Assembly: GCF_006363815.1 (NCBI RefSeq)
Contig: NZ_RRYT01000001.1
Span: 21,530 to 85,529, forward strand
Direction of reading: 5' to 3'
Source of the DNA: Thermomonospora catenispora
Lineage (GTDB): Bacteria > Actinomycetota > Actinomycetes > Streptosporangiales > Streptosporangiaceae
Length of the DNA: 64,000 nucleotides
Below the pieces are notes generated by a model. It was not told where the DNA came from. It searched no databases and saw only the letters and a list, made by a program, of their open reading frames with translations. The translations under genes and the position numbers were made by a program. Below, piece by piece: positions 36,835-46,628 of the stretch (position 1 is the first letter of the stretch; the number at the start of each line of letters is the position of its first letter).

Positions 36835-37296
36835 GTGGCTCTGTACGCGGCGTACGCCTCCAACATGGATCCCGAGCAGATGGCTCGGCGCGCACCCCAC
36901 TCCCCCATGCACGGCACCGGCTGGCTGCAGGGGTGGCGGCTCACGTTCGGCGGGCAGGACGTCGGCTGGGACGGGGCGCTGGCCACCATCGTCGAGGAAG
37001 CCGGCGAGCAGGTCTTCGTCGTGCTGTACGACGTGCCGGAGTGGGACGAGAAGGAGCTCGACGCCTGGGAGGGCGCGGCCCTCGGCGTCTACCGCAAGAT
37101 CCGGGTCCGGGTGCACACCCTCGACGGGGACGTGCTGGCCTGGACGTACGTGCTGGACGACTATGAGGGCGGCCTGCCGTCGGCCCGCTACCTGGGCATC
37201 CTCGCCGACGCCGCGGAGGCCGCGGGGGCGCCCGACGACTACGTCAAGGAGCTGCGCAACCGCCCCTGCAAGTCCATCGGCGAGCCGCCGATCTGA
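36835..37296 (+). CDS. Gamma-glutamylcyclotransferase-like protein
   Basis: This 153-residue protein has the gamma-glutamylcyclotransferase (BtrG-like) fold signature: the [13 protein letters not shown] start with the Y-G/A-S-N substrate loop, GWRLTFGG, and [19 protein letters not shown], where the conserved Glu is within the DxxE segment. Such enzymes release 5-oxoproline from gamma-glutamyl compounds. GTG 36835 places the substrate loop at the N-terminus as in the family; an ATG at 36790 would add 15 residues. It is divergent from lpdA. Confidence 0.85.
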   Translation: MALYAAYASNMDPEQMARRAPHSPMHGTGWLQGWRLTFGGQDVGWDGALATIVEEAGEQVFVVLYDVPEWDEKELDAWEGAALGVYRKIRVRVHTLDGDVLAWTYVLDDYEGGLPSARYLGILADAAEAAGAPDDYVKELRNRPCKSIGEPPI

Positions 37297-37396
37297 CCCG
37301 CAGCCTCCGCTGATCCGGACCGCCCGGGCACGGTCCCGCGCCCCTCGCCGGGCGGCCGGGGCGAGGGGCGGCGGAGGCGGCGGTAATGTCTGGCGG

Positions 37397-38194
37397 GTGA
37401 GCAACGACGCTTTCGACCTGGCCAAGGCCGCCGCCGACGAGCTGCGGTCCCGTACTTTCGACGCGTTCGACGTCGCCCTGGTGATGGGCTCGGGCTGGGT
37501 GCCCGCGGCCGATGCGCTCGGCGACCCGGCCGCCGAGCTGCCGGTGACCGAGCTGCCCGGGTTCGCCCCGCCCGCCGTGGAGGGCCATGCCGGCCGCGTC
37601 CGCGCCGTGGAGGTGGGCGGACGGCGGGCGCTGGTGTTCCTGGGCCGCACTCATCTGTACGAGGGCCGCGGGGTGGAGCCGGTGGTGCACGGGGTGCGCA
37701 CCGCCCTGGCCGCCGGGGTCCGCACGGTGGTGCTCACCAACGCCGCCGGAGGCCTGCGGCCGGAGGGCCAGCGGGTCGGCGATCCGGTGCTCATCAGCGA
37801 CCACCTCAACCTGACCGGCGCCAACCCGGTCGCCGGGGCGCGCTTCCTCGACCTGAGCGACGCCTACAGCCGACGGCTGCGCGCCCTCGCCCGCGAGATC
37901 GACCCCTCCCTGACCGAGGGCGTGTACGCGGCGCTGCGCGGCCCGACGTACGAGACCCCGGCCGAGGTGCGGATGCTGCGGACGCTGGGCGCGGACCTGG
38001 TGGGCATGTCGACCGTGCCGGAGGCGATCGCCGCGCGGGAGGGCGGCGCCGAGGTGCTGGGGATCTCCCTGGTCACCAACATCGCCGCCGGCCTGACCGA
38101 CCGCCCCCTGGACCATGAGGAGGTCCTGGAGGCCGGCCGCGCCTCCGCCGCCCGCATGGGCGCCCTGCTGGCCACCCTGCTGCCCAGGCTCTGA
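37397..38194 (+). CDS. punA: Purine nucleoside phosphorylase
   Basis: This 265-residue enzyme cleaves purine nucleosides with phosphate. Family features are the phosphate-binding start [23 protein letters not shown], the purine site [14 protein letters not shown] and [17 protein letters not shown], typical of trimeric PNPs for inosine and guanosine. GTG 37397 lies after a GCGGGTGAG context. The phosphosugar mutase begins five bases after its stop and could convert the ribose-1-phosphate product, an arrangement common in actinobacteria. Confidence 0.94.
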   Translation: MSNDAFDLAKAAADELRSRTFDAFDVALVMGSGWVPAADALGDPAAELPVTELPGFAPPAVEGHAGRVRAVEVGGRRALVFLGRTHLYEGRGVEPVVHGVRTALAAGVRTVVLTNAAGGLRPEGQRVGDPVLISDHLNLTGANPVAGARFLDLSDAYSRRLRALAREIDPSLTEGVYAALRGPTYETPAEVRMLRTLGADLVGMSTVPEAIAAREGGAEVLGISLVTNIAAGLTDRPLDHEEVLEAGRASAARMGALLATLLPRL

Positions 38195-38199
38195 CCGCC

Positions 38200-39888
38200 A
38201 TGTCCGGATCGACGTCACGTTCGATGAGCGAGCTGCGCGACGCCGCCGCCCGGTGGCTGTCCCAGGACCCCGACCCCGACACCCGCGCCGAGCTGCAGGC
38301 CCTGTTGGACGCCGGGGACGAGGCCGCGCTGGCCGACCGGTTCGCCTCCGCTCTGCGGTTCGGCACCGCCGGGCTGCGCGGGGAGCTCGGCGCCGGCCCC
38401 AACCGGATGAACCGCGTCACCGTCATGCGGGCCGCCGCCGGCCTGGCCGCCCGGCTGCGGGAGGCCGGCGCGGCGGAGCGGCCCGGGGTGGTGATCGGGT
38501 ACGACGCCCGGCACGGGTCGGAGCGGTTCGCGCTGGACACCGCGGCCGTGGTGACGGGGGCGGGGCTGCGGGCCTGGCTGCTGCCCCGGCCGCTGCCCAC
38601 TCCGGTGCTGGCCTTCGCCGTCCGGCATCTGGGGGCCGCCGCCGGGGTGATGGTGACCGCCAGCCACAACCCGCCCCGGGACAACGGCTACAAGGTGTAC
38701 TGGGGGGACGGGGCGCAGATCCTGCCCCCGCTGGACGCCGAGATCGCCGCGGCGATCGACGCGGTGGGCCGGGTGGACGAGCTGCCGCTGGGCGGGCCCG
38801 GGGACTGGACCGTGCTGGGCGAGGAGATCGTCGAGGCGTATCTGGCGGCGCTGGACGGGCTGCCGCTGGCCGACTCCCCCCGGGACGTCTCGGTCGCCTA
38901 CACCCCCTTGCACGGGGTGGGGCTGGAGGTGCTGCGGCGGGCGTTCGCGCGGGCGGGGTTCCCCGAGCCCGTGGTCGTCGCCGAGCAGGCGGAGCCGGAT
39001 CCGGACTTCCCGACCGTGGCGTTCCCCAACCCCGAGGAGCCGGGCGCGATGGACCTGGTGACGGCGCTCGCCGAACGGACGGGCGCCGATCTGGCCATCG
39101 CCAACGACCCCGACGCCGACCGGTGCGCGGTGGCCGTTCCCGGCCCGGACGGGTGGCGGACGCTGACCGGCGACGAGGTGGGCGGGCTGCTGGCCGAGTA
39201 CGTGCTGCGGCATACCCGCGGCGACGACCGGCTGGTGACGACCACGATCGTGTCCTCCTCGCTGCTGGGCCGGATCGCCGAGCGGCACGGCGTCCGCTTC
39301 GCCGAGTCGCTCACCGGCTTCAAGTGGATCATGAAGGCGCGCACCGCCCCCGACGACCGGCAGGTCTTCGGCTATGAGGAGGCCCTGGGCTACAGCGTGG
39401 GCGGCGACGGCGGCGTCCCGGTCCGCGACAAGGACGGCATCGGCGCCGCCCTGGCGATCGCCGCCCTGGCCGCCGAGGCCAAGCGGGACGGCCGCACCCT
39501 GCTGGATCTGCTGGACGATCAGGCCCGCCGGTACGGGCTGCATCTGACCGCGCCGCTGTCGATCCGGGTGGAGGACCGGTCGCTGATCGCCGACGCGATA
39601 GCGCGGCTGCGCCAGTCCCCGCCGACCGTCCTCGGCGGCCTGGAGGTCGCCCGCGTCGACGATCTGTCGACCGGCCCCGACGGTCTCCCGCCGACCGAGG
39701 GCCTGCGGCTGCGCATGTCCGGCGCCCGCGTCGTGGTGCGCCCCTCCGGCACCGAGCCCAAGCTCAAGTGCTATCTGGAGGTGGTCCGCCCGCCCGGCGA
39801 GACCGACCGGGCCGCCGCCGCCCGCACGCTGGAGGCCGTCCGCGCCGATCTGGCCGCGGCCCTCGGTCTCCCCCGGCCCGGGGCCTGA
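38200..39888 (+). CDS. Phosphosugar mutase (phosphopentomutase/phosphomannomutase type)
   Basis: This 562-residue alpha-D-phosphohexomutase-fold protein has all key sites: the phosphoserine loop VMVTASHNPP, metal-binding NDPDADRCAV, the sugar loop GYEEALGYSVG, and the phosphate-binding RPSGTEPKLKC. Its position directly after purine nucleoside phosphorylase suggests it interconverts ribose-1- and ribose-5-phosphate, though PGM/PMM activity is possible. ATG 38200 gives the expected N-terminal extension of this subfamily; an in-frame ATG at 38224 is an alternative. Confidence 0.92.
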   Translation: MSGSTSRSMSELRDAAARWLSQDPDPDTRAELQALLDAGDEAALADRFASALRFGTAGLRGELGAGPNRMNRVTVMRAAAGLAARLREAGAAERPGVVIGYDARHGSERFALDTAAVVTGAGLRAWLLPRPLPTPVLAFAVRHLGAAAGVMVTASHNPPRDNGYKVYWGDGAQILPPLDAEIAAAIDAVGRVDELPLGGPGDWTVLGEEIVEAYLAALDGLPLADSPRDVSVAYTPLHGVGLEVLRRAFARAGFPEPVVVAEQAEPDPDFPTVAFPNPEEPGAMDLVTALAERTGADLAIANDPDADRCAVAVPGPDGWRTLTGDEVGGLLAEYVLRHTRGDDRLVTTTIVSSSLLGRIAERHGVRFAESLTGFKWIMKARTAPDDRQVFGYEEALGYSVGGDGGVPVRDKDGIGAALAIAALAAEAKRDGRTLLDLLDDQARRYGLHLTAPLSIRVEDRSLIADAIARLRQSPPTVLGGLEVARVDDLSTGPDGLPPTEGLRLRMSGARVVVRPSGTEPKLKCYLEVVRPPGETDRAAAARTLEAVRADLAAALGLPRPGA

Positions 39889-39914
39889 GCCGGGCGCCTC
39901 GGCGACGCGGCCCC

Positions 39915-40523
39915 TCAGCGCAGCACGGCGAGGACGATGGCCGCCGCCATCGCGACCCCGGGGATCACCAGGGCCGCCAGGGCGGGGCGGGACCAGGCGA
40001 CGACCCCGGGGGCCTCGCCGGATCGGCGGCGGTGCCTTCCGGCCAGCTCCTGGAGCCGCTCGACGGCGTGGCCGAGGGCGGTGCGGCCGGCGAGCCCGGC
40101 GGCCACGCCCGGGGGCAGTTCGCGGGCGCGCTGCCGCAGGCGGCGCTCCTCGCGGGCGCGGGCGCGCGGGGAGGTCTGCAGGATCCAGGCGCGGGCGAGG
40201 CGTTCCACGCCCTCCGGGTCGGTGAAGCGGACCTGGAGGGCGTGGGTGGCCTCGATCGCGCGGACGGCGGACCAGGGCACGCGGATGTCGCGGAGCGGGT
40301 TGCGGATCTCCACGGCCTCCTCGTCGGCGGTGACGCGGGGGCGCAGGCCCAGCACGTACGCCAGCCCGCAGCCGAACACCAGCACCGCGGCGGCGACCAC
40401 GGCGGCCATGTCGTCCCCGCGCAGCGCGGTGTCGACCAGCATGAGCGCCGAGAACGCCAGCCACGCCCAGGCGGCGATCCGGCTCGCCGCGGAGCGCAGG
40501 ACCAGCGGCTTGCCGTCGCTCAT
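39915..40523 (-). CDS. PH-like domain membrane protein
   Basis: This 202-residue protein has two N-terminal helices ([18 protein letters not shown] and [21 protein letters not shown]), a PH-like beta domain ([32 protein letters not shown]), a basic linker and a last helix ([21 protein letters not shown]). This is a common actinobacterial PH-domain (DUF2581-like) pattern. ATG 40523 overlaps the adenosine deaminase stop by four bases, so it is the distal gene of that operon. Function unknown. Confidence 0.75.
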   Translation of the reverse strand: MSDGKPLVLRSAASRIAAWAWLAFSALMLVDTALRGDDMAAVVAAAVLVFGCGLAYVLGLRPRVTADEEAVEIRNPLRDIRVPWSAVRAIEATHALQVRFTDPEGVERLARAWILQTSPRARAREERRLRQRARELPPGVAAGLAGRTALGHAVERLQELAGRHRRRSGEAPGVVAWSRPALAALVIPGVAMAAAIVLAVLR

Positions 40524-41614
40524 GCCAGGGGGCGCCTCCCGGTCCACTTCAGCTGGGCGAACCCGGGCTTGATCACCCCGTTGATCAGCTCCAGCCGCTC
40601 GTCGAACCCGATGAACGCCGACTTCATGGCGTTGACGGTGAACCACTGCAGGTCGTCCCAGCCGTACCCGAAGGCCTCCACCAGCTTGGCGAACTCCTCC
40701 GAGAGGCTGACCCCGCTCATCAGCCGGTTGTCGGTGTTGACGGTGACCCGGAAGTGCAGTTTGCGCAGCAGCCCGATCGGGTGCTCGGCGATGGAGGGGG
40801 CCGCGCCGGTCTGCACGTTGGAGGTGGGGCACATCTCCAGCGGGATGCGCTTGTCGCGCACGTAGGCGGCCAGCCGGCCCAGCTTGGGATGCGGGGTGTC
40901 GCGGTCGGTGATGTCGTCGACGATGCGGACCCCGTGGCCGAGCCGGTCGGCCCCGCACCACTGGATGGCCTGCCAGATCGACGGCAGCCCGAACGCCTCC
41001 CCGGCGTGGATGGTGAAGTGGGCGTTCTCCCGCTGCAGGTACTCGAACGCGTCCAGGTGGCGGGTGGGCGGGTGGCCGGCCTCGGCCCCGGCGATGTCGA
41101 AGCCCACCACGCCCGCGTCCCGGTACCGCACGGCCAGTTCGGCGATCTCCATGCTGCGGGCCTGGTGCCGCATCGCGGTGACCAGCGCGCCGACCCGGAT
41201 CCCGTGGTCGCGGCCGCCGTCGCGGAACCCCTCCAGCACCGCCTCGACCACCTGGTCGAGCGACAGCCCGGCCTGGGTGTGCAGTTCGGGCGCGTACCTG
41301 ACCTCGGCGTACACCACGCCGTCCCGCGCCAGGTCCTCGGCGCATTCGTACGCCACCCGCCGCAGCGCCTCCTGCGACTGCATCACCGCGACCGTGTGCC
41401 GGAACGTCTCCAGGTAGCGTTCCAGCGATCCCGAGTCCGACGCCTCGGTGAACCAGGTGCGCAGATTGCCGGGATCCATGGTGGGGAGCCCGGTGTAGCC
41501 GGCGTCGCGGGCCAGGTCGACGATCGTCTCCGGCCGCAGTCCCCCGTCCAGGTGGTCGTGCAACAGCACCTTCGGGGCACGCCGTATCGCTTCGAGCGTG
41601 GGTTGGTCGGTCAT
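40520..41614 (-). CDS. add: Adenosine deaminase
   Basis: This 364-residue amidohydrolase converts adenosine and deoxyadenosine to inosine forms. The metal-ligand motif [13 protein letters not shown] is at the start, the substrate Gly-rich and Glu site [12 protein letters not shown] is in the middle, [10 protein letters not shown] follows, and the late Asp pair is in [19 protein letters not shown] 41614 was chosen since the domain follows directly; a GTG at 41623 is also possible. It supplies inosine for the purine nucleoside phosphorylase at 37397. Confidence 0.95.
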   Translation of the reverse strand: MTDQPTLEAIRRAPKVLLHDHLDGGLRPETIVDLARDAGYTGLPTMDPGNLRTWFTEASDSGSLERYLETFRHTVAVMQSQEALRRVAYECAEDLARDGVVYAEVRYAPELHTQAGLSLDQVVEAVLEGFRDGGRDHGIRVGALVTAMRHQARSMEIAELAVRYRDAGVVGFDIAGAEAGHPPTRHLDAFEYLQRENAHFTIHAGEAFGLPSIWQAIQWCGADRLGHGVRIVDDITDRDTPHPKLGRLAAYVRDKRIPLEMCPTSNVQTGAAPSIAEHPIGLLRKLHFRVTVNTDNRLMSGVSLSEEFAKLVEAFGYGWDDLQWFTVNAMKSAFIGFDERLELINGVIKPGFAQLKWTGRRPLA

Positions 41615-41726
41615 CTCCCGCACAGTACCCCAGCCCGCCCCGCCTCATCGGAGGTCAGGGCGGGGACGGGCCGCGACGCCCGCACGGGCCGGGGCCGGCC
41701 GGGCCCCGGCCTCGTCGGGCGGCCGC

Positions 41727-43001
41727 TCAGGCGATCCGGTCGATCACCAGCGGCAGCAGGTCCGGGGCGCCGTCGGGGACGATCGAGATCGCCTCCTCCA
41801 GGGCCTCCAGGGCGCGGGGGAAGCGGGCCTCTTCGTCGGTGTAGAGGGTCAGCAGCGGCTGTCCGGCGGTCACCCGCTCACCGGGGACGCGGTGCAGGAG
41901 CACCCCGGCCCCGGCCGAGACCGGGTCCTCCTTGCGGGCCCGCCCCGCTCCCAGCCGCCAGGCCGCGACCCCCACCGCGTAGGCGTCCAGCCCGGCCAGC
42001 ACGCCGGTCGCGGGCGCGGTGACGACATGGGACTCGCGGGCGGCGGGCAGCTCGGCGTCGGGGTCGCCGCCCTGGGCGGAGATCATCCGCCGCCACACGT
42101 CCATGGCGGAGCCGTCGGCGAGGGCGTCGGCGGGGTCCTTGCCGTCCACGCCGGCGGCGGCCAGCATCTCGCGGGCCAGGGTGAGGGTGAGCTCCACCAC
42201 GTCCGGGGGGCCTCCCCCGGCGAGCACCTGCACGGCCTCGGCGACCTCCAGGGCGTTGCCGACCGCGCGGCCCAGCGGCCGGTCCATGGCGGTGAGCAGC
42301 GCCACCGTCCGCACCCCGTGGTCGGCGCCGATGGCGACCATGGTCTCGGCCAGCTCGCGGGCCCTGTCGACGGTCTTCATGAACGCCCCGGAGCCGACCT
42401 TGACGTCCAGCACCAGCGCCCCGGTCCCCTCGGCGATCTTCTTGGACATGATCGAGGAGGCGATCAGCGGGATCGACTCGACGGTGCCGGTGACGTCGCG
42501 CAGCGCGTACAGCTTGCGGTCGGCGGGGGCCAGCCCGCTGCCGGCGGCGCAGATCACCGCGCCGGTCTCCCGCAGCACGCCCAGCATCTCCTCAGGAGAC
42601 AGCGAGGCCCGCCAGCCGGGGATGGACTCCAGCTTGTCCAGCGTGCCGCCGGTGTGCCCCAGCCCGCGTCCGGACAGCTGCGGGACGGCCGCGCCGCAGG
42701 CGGCGACCAGAGGGGCCAGCGGCAGGGTGATCTTGTCGCCGACGCCGCCGGTGGAGTGCTTGTCGGTGGTGGGGCGGTCCAGGCCGGACCAGTCCATCCG
42801 CTCTCCGGAGCGGATCATCGCCTCGGTCCAGCGGGCGACCTCGGCGCGGTCCATGCCGTTCAGCAGGATCGCCATGGCTAGCGCGGCCATCTGCTCGTCG
42901 GCGACCTCGCCGCGGGTGTAGGCGTCCACCACCCAGTCGATCTGCGCCGGGGTGAGCCGGCCGCCGTCGCGCTTGGTGAGGATGACGTCGATGGCATCCA
43001 C
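41727..43001 (-). CDS. deoA: Thymidine (pyrimidine-nucleoside) phosphorylase
   Basis: This 424-residue enzyme has the class II nucleoside phosphorylase motifs: the phosphate-binding KHSTGGVGDKITLPLAPLV, the signature SGRGLGHTGGTLDKLE, and SKKIAEGTGALVLDVKVGSGAFMK. The C-terminal domain is complete (GERVTAGQPLLTLYTD). GTG 43001 has a GGAGGAACACCC ribosome site. It follows cytidine deaminase by 20 bp in one operon, so cytidine enters as uridine and is then phosphorolysed. Confidence 0.95.
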   Translation of the reverse strand: MDAIDVILTKRDGGRLTPAQIDWVVDAYTRGEVADEQMAALAMAILLNGMDRAEVARWTEAMIRSGERMDWSGLDRPTTDKHSTGGVGDKITLPLAPLVAACGAAVPQLSGRGLGHTGGTLDKLESIPGWRASLSPEEMLGVLRETGAVICAAGSGLAPADRKLYALRDVTGTVESIPLIASSIMSKKIAEGTGALVLDVKVGSGAFMKTVDRARELAETMVAIGADHGVRTVALLTAMDRPLGRAVGNALEVAEAVQVLAGGGPPDVVELTLTLAREMLAAAGVDGKDPADALADGSAMDVWRRMISAQGGDPDAELPAARESHVVTAPATGVLAGLDAYAVGVAAWRLGAGRARKEDPVSAGAGVLLHRVPGERVTAGQPLLTLYTDEEARFPRALEALEEAISIVPDGAPDLLPLVIDRIA

Positions 43002-43021
43002 GGGTGTTCCTCCGGGCGGCT

Positions 43022-43438
43022 TCAGGCGAGTCGGGTCAGGTCTTCGGCGCCGAACGCGTCCGGCAGCACCTCCGACAGGGGCACCGCGCCCCGGGCGGTC
43101 TCCAGCAGCATGCGCGGACCGCCGTGCTCCCACAGCAGCTGACGGCAGCGGCCGCAGGGCATCACCGGGTCGCCGTTGCCGTCCACCACGGACACGGCGA
43201 CCAGCAGGGGGCGGGAGGAGTCGGCGGGCTTGTCGGGCCCGTGCAGCGCGGAGACCAACGAGCACTCGGCGCACAGGGTGAGCCCGTAGGAGGCGTTCTC
43301 CACGTTGCAGCCGGTGATCAGCCGTCCGTCGTCGGTCAACGCCGCGGCGCCCACCGGGAAGTTCGAGTACGGCGCGTAGGCGCGTTCCATCGCCGCACGG
43401 GCGGCCTGCCGCAGCCGAGGCCAGTCGATCTCCGTCAT
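43022..43438 (-). CDS. cdd: Cytidine deaminase
   Basis: This 138-residue homotetramer-type enzyme has the zinc site CNVENASYGLTLCAECS, with catalytic Glu after Cys-Ala, and PCGRCRQ. Zinc is therefore held by three cysteines, as in the short cytidine deaminases. The segment YAPYSNFPVGAA binds the nucleoside. ATG 43438 is 303 bp from the divergent importer gene. Together with deoA it forms the pyrimidine branch of salvage. Confidence 0.95.
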   Translation of the reverse strand: MTEIDWPRLRQAARAAMERAYAPYSNFPVGAAALTDDGRLITGCNVENASYGLTLCAECSLVSALHGPDKPADSSRPLLVAVSVVDGNGDPVMPCGRCRQLLWEHGGPRMLLETARGAVPLSEVLPDAFGAEDLTRLA

Positions 43439-43741
43439 GGGGACACCGTACGCCAGCCCCGCCCCTGCCTCGCTCATCGGGCGATACCGACATATGGGAC
43501 GGACCACCGGCGGGACCGGGTACGATCGCTGCGCCGCGACCGGCGTGACGAACGGACTGCCCGGGCAGTGTCCACGCAGGTAGGACGAAGGGGATTGTCT
43601 CCGGATGCCTGCGGTTGGATAACGGTCTTCCCACAAGTTGGCAGTCGCATGGCAGGCGTTATGTCCGGGCGCTGATCCTTATCGACTAGATCGGGCGACC
43701 AGAACGGTTCTGCGCCCTGTGTCATGCACTGAGGAGGCATG
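43439..43741. promoter_or_regulatory. Divergent promoter region between cdd-deoA and the nucleoside importer
   Basis: The 303 bp between the two operons hold no gene. A possible promoter towards the importer is TTGGCA (43638-43643) with TATGTC (43660-43665) at 16-bp spacing. The short distance and shared pathway suggest joint control of uptake and pyrimidine salvage, but I found no convincing operator. Confidence 0.4.
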
Positions 43742-44815
43742 GTGGCTAAGTTGATGCGGCTGGTCGCCGGGGCGGCCGGGCTCGCCCTCGCGATCGCCGG
43801 CTGCGGCTCGGCTCCCGAGGAGGGCGGCGAGAAGGCCGGCGGCGCCTCGGATTTCTCGGCCTGCATGGTGACCGACGTCGGCGGCATCGACGACCGCTCG
43901 TTCAACGCCGCGTCGTGGGCCGGGATGCAGGCGGCGGCCAAGAACACCGGCGCCAAGGTGCAGTACGTCGCCTCCACCAGCGAGAACGACTACGTGCCCA
44001 ACATCAACCGGCTGATCTCGCAAAAGTGCGACCTGATCGTCGCGGTCGGCGGGCTGATGGCCAAGGCGACCACGGACGCCGCCAAGGCCAACCCGAACCA
44101 GAAGTTCGCCATCGTGGACTCGCAGTCGGTCCCGCCGAACGTGTACGGGATGGAGTTCAACACCGCGCAGAGCTCGTTCCAGGCCGGTTACCTGGCGGCC
44201 GCGATGAGCAAGACCGGCAAGGTCGCCACCTTCGGCGGGCTCCCGATCCAGCCGGTCACGATCTTCATGGACGGCTTCTACGAGGGCGTCCAGTACTACA
44301 ACAAGCAGAAGAACAAGAAGGTCGAGGTCCTCGGCTGGAACGAGGCCAACCCCAAGTCGGGCTCGATGGCCAACTCCTTCACCGACCAGGGCGCGGGCAA
44401 GCGGATCGCCAGCAACTTCATCCAGCAGGGCGCCGACATCATCTTCCCGGTCGCCGGCGGCACCGGGCTGGGCGCCGCCGCCGCGGCCAAGGAGAGCGGC
44501 GGCAAGGTCAGCGTCATCTGGGTGGACACCGACGGGTGCGAGTCGGCCAGCCAGTACTGTGACGTGTTCCTCACCAGCGTGACCAAGGGCATCGCCGGGG
44601 CGGTGCAGACCACGGTCGAGGCGGCGGCCAAGGGTCAGCAGCTCACCGGCTCCTACCTGGGCACCCTGCAGAACAACGGCACGGGCCTGGCCCCCTTCCA
44701 CCAGTTCGACTCCAAGGTCCCGGCCGAGCTGAAGGCCGAGCTGGAGCAGATCAAGCAGGACATCATCGCCGGCAAGATCAAGATCACCTCGCCGAACCAG
44801 CCCAAGAGCAGCTGA
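43742..44815 (+). CDS. BMP-family nucleoside-binding lipoprotein of an ABC importer
   Basis: This 357-residue protein is the extracytoplasmic substrate-binding subunit. A lipoprotein signal ends in LALAIAGC; the mature domain has the BMP motifs TDVGGIDDRSFNAASWAG, FAIVDSQ, FQAGYLAAAMSKTGKVA and TDGCES. BMP proteins of this type bind purine or pyrimidine nucleosides. GTG 43742 is preferred to ATG 43739 because the GAGGAGG at 43731-43737 would be only one base from the ATG. The ATPase and two permeases follow. Confidence 0.92.
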   Translation: MAKLMRLVAGAAGLALAIAGCGSAPEEGGEKAGGASDFSACMVTDVGGIDDRSFNAASWAGMQAAAKNTGAKVQYVASTSENDYVPNINRLISQKCDLIVAVGGLMAKATTDAAKANPNQKFAIVDSQSVPPNVYGMEFNTAQSSFQAGYLAAAMSKTGKVATFGGLPIQPVTIFMDGFYEGVQYYNKQKNKKVEVLGWNEANPKSGSMANSFTDQGAGKRIASNFIQQGADIIFPVAGGTGLGAAAAAKESGGKVSVIWVDTDGCESASQYCDVFLTSVTKGIAGAVQTTVEAAAKGQQLTGSYLGTLQNNGTGLAPFHQFDSKVPAELKAELEQIKQDIIAGKIKITSPNQPKSS

Positions 44816-44832
44816 TCGGCAGCACGTCCGCG

Positions 44833-44871
44833 GCCATGGGGCGGGACCCTCGACAGGTCCCGCCCCATGGC
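44833..44871. terminator. 16-bp hairpin between the binding-protein and ATPase genes
   Basis: GCCATGGGGCGGGACC (44833-44848) and its complement (44856-44871) pair perfectly with a 7-nt loop. There is no T-run. In binding-protein operons such a hairpin often protects the 5' message or partly terminates, giving more binding protein than transporter. Confidence 0.65.
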
Positions 44872-44933
44872 GCGCCCGATGACCGCCCGCCGCTCACGGC
44901 CGGCGGGCGCACGCCGCACGAGGAGGTCGGCGG

Positions 44934-46628
44934 TTGAGCCTTCAACTCCGCGGGATCACCAAGCGCTTCGGATCGCTGGTGGCCAATGACGGGATCGACC
45001 TGGAGGTCCGCCCCGGGGAGATCCACTGCCTGCTCGGCGAGAACGGCGCGGGCAAATCCACCCTGATGAACATCCTCTACGGGCTCTATCAGCCCGACGA
45101 GGGGCAGATCCTGCTGGACGGCAGGGAACTGACCATCAACGGGCCCCGGGACGCCATCGCGGCCGGCATCGGCATGGTGCACCAGCACTTCATGCTGGTC
45201 CCGGTGTTTACGGTGGCGGAGAACGTCATGCTCGGCGACGAGCGCACGCGCCGGCTGGGCTGGCTGGACCGGCGCCGCGCCCGCCGCGACGTCGCCGCGA
45301 TCTCGGCCCGGTACGGGCTGCAGGTGGACCCGGACGCACTGGTCGCCGATCTGCCGGTGGGCGTGCAGCAGCGGGTGGAGATCATCAAGGCGCTGATCCG
45401 CGACGCCCGGGTGCTGATCCTGGACGAGCCGACCGCGGTGCTCACCCCGCAGGAGACGCAGGAGCTGTTCGCCGTGATGCGCTCGCTGCGCGAGGCGGGC
45501 CGCTCCATCGTCTTCATCACCCACAAGCTCAAGGAGGTCAAGGCGATCGCCGACCGGATCACCGTGATCCGGCGCGGAGCGGTCGTCGGGACCGCCACCC
45601 CCGACGCCTCGGAGGTGGAGCTGGCCGGTCTGATGGTGGGCCGCCGGGTGCGGCTCACCGTCGACAAGGAGCCCGCCGCCGTCTCCCCCGACACTCCGCC
45701 GGCGTTCTCGGTGGAGAACCTGACCGTGCTGGACGAGTCGGGCCAGGCCGCCGTGGACGGCGTCAGCTTCGACATCCGGCCCGGGGAGATCCTCGGCATC
45801 GCCGGCGTGCAGGGCAACGGCCAGACCGAACTGGCCGAGGCGATCCTGGGGCTGCGCCCGGTCGCCGAGGGCCGGATCGTGCTGGACGGCCGGGACCTGA
45901 CCGGCGACTCGCCCCGGCAGCGGCTGCGCGCCGGCATTGGCTACGTCCCCGAGGACCGCAACCACGACGCGCTGGTCGCCGACTCCAGCGTCGCCGAGAA
46001 CCTGGTGCTGGACCTGTACGACCGGCCGCCGTTCGGGCGGCGCGGGTCGATGGACGTGCGCGCGATCCGCGCCAACGCCCGGCAGCGGGTCGAGGAGTTT
46101 GACATCCGCACCGCCTCCATCGACACCCCGGTGGGCGCCCTGTCCGGCGGCAACCAGCAGAAGGTGGTCGTCGCCCGGGAGATGTCCCGGCCGCTGCGGC
46201 TGCTGGTGGCCGCCCAGCCCACCCGGGGCGTGGACGTCGGCGCGATGGAGTTCATCCACAAGCGGATCGTGGCCGAGCGCGACCTGGGCCGGCCGGTGCT
46301 GATCATCTCCACCGAGCTGGACGAGATCTTCGGGCTGGCCGACCGGATCGCGGTGATGTACCGGGGGAAGATCATGGCGATCGTCCCGCCGGACACCTCC
46401 CGCGAGCACATCGGCCTGCTGATGGCGGGCGCCCACCCGGAGGAGCCGGGCGGCGCGAAGGGGCCGGAGAGGCCGGAGGGAGGATCCGGGCCGGCCACGT
46501 CGGCCGAGTCGCTCAAGCCGACGGGACCGGGCGGACCGGACGAGACCGCCGAGGCCGCCGGGATCGCCGGGACCGGCGCGACCGGCGCACAGGACACCGA
46601 GAACGCGAAGGGCGGCGACGATGAGTGA
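44934..46628 (+). CDS. ABC transporter ATPase with two nucleotide-binding domains (nucleoside importer)
   Basis: This 564-residue RbsA/NupO-type protein has two ATPase domains. Domain 1 has Walker A LLGENGAGKSTL, signature PVGVQQRVEI and Walker B VLILDEPTAVL. Domain 2 has a degenerate Walker A (IAGVQGNGQTELAEA), signature LSGGNQQKVVVARE and AQPTRGVD. This asymmetry is normal for the family. A Pro/Gly/Glu-rich tail of about 60 residues is unusual and probably disordered. It starts at TTG 44934 behind GAGGAGGTC; its end overlaps the first permease by eight bases. Confidence 0.95.
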   Translation: MSLQLRGITKRFGSLVANDGIDLEVRPGEIHCLLGENGAGKSTLMNILYGLYQPDEGQILLDGRELTINGPRDAIAAGIGMVHQHFMLVPVFTVAENVMLGDERTRRLGWLDRRRARRDVAAISARYGLQVDPDALVADLPVGVQQRVEIIKALIRDARVLILDEPTAVLTPQETQELFAVMRSLREAGRSIVFITHKLKEVKAIADRITVIRRGAVVGTATPDASEVELAGLMVGRRVRLTVDKEPAAVSPDTPPAFSVENLTVLDESGQAAVDGVSFDIRPGEILGIAGVQGNGQTELAEAILGLRPVAEGRIVLDGRDLTGDSPRQRLRAGIGYVPEDRNHDALVADSSVAENLVLDLYDRPPFGRRGSMDVRAIRANARQRVEEFDIRTASIDTPVGALSGGNQQKVVVAREMSRPLRLLVAAQPTRGVDVGAMEFIHKRIVAERDLGRPVLIISTELDEIFGLADRIAVMYRGKIMAIVPPDTSREHIGLLMAGAHPEEPGGAKGPERPEGGSGPATSAESLKPTGPGGPDETAEAAGIAGTGATGAQDTENAKGGDDE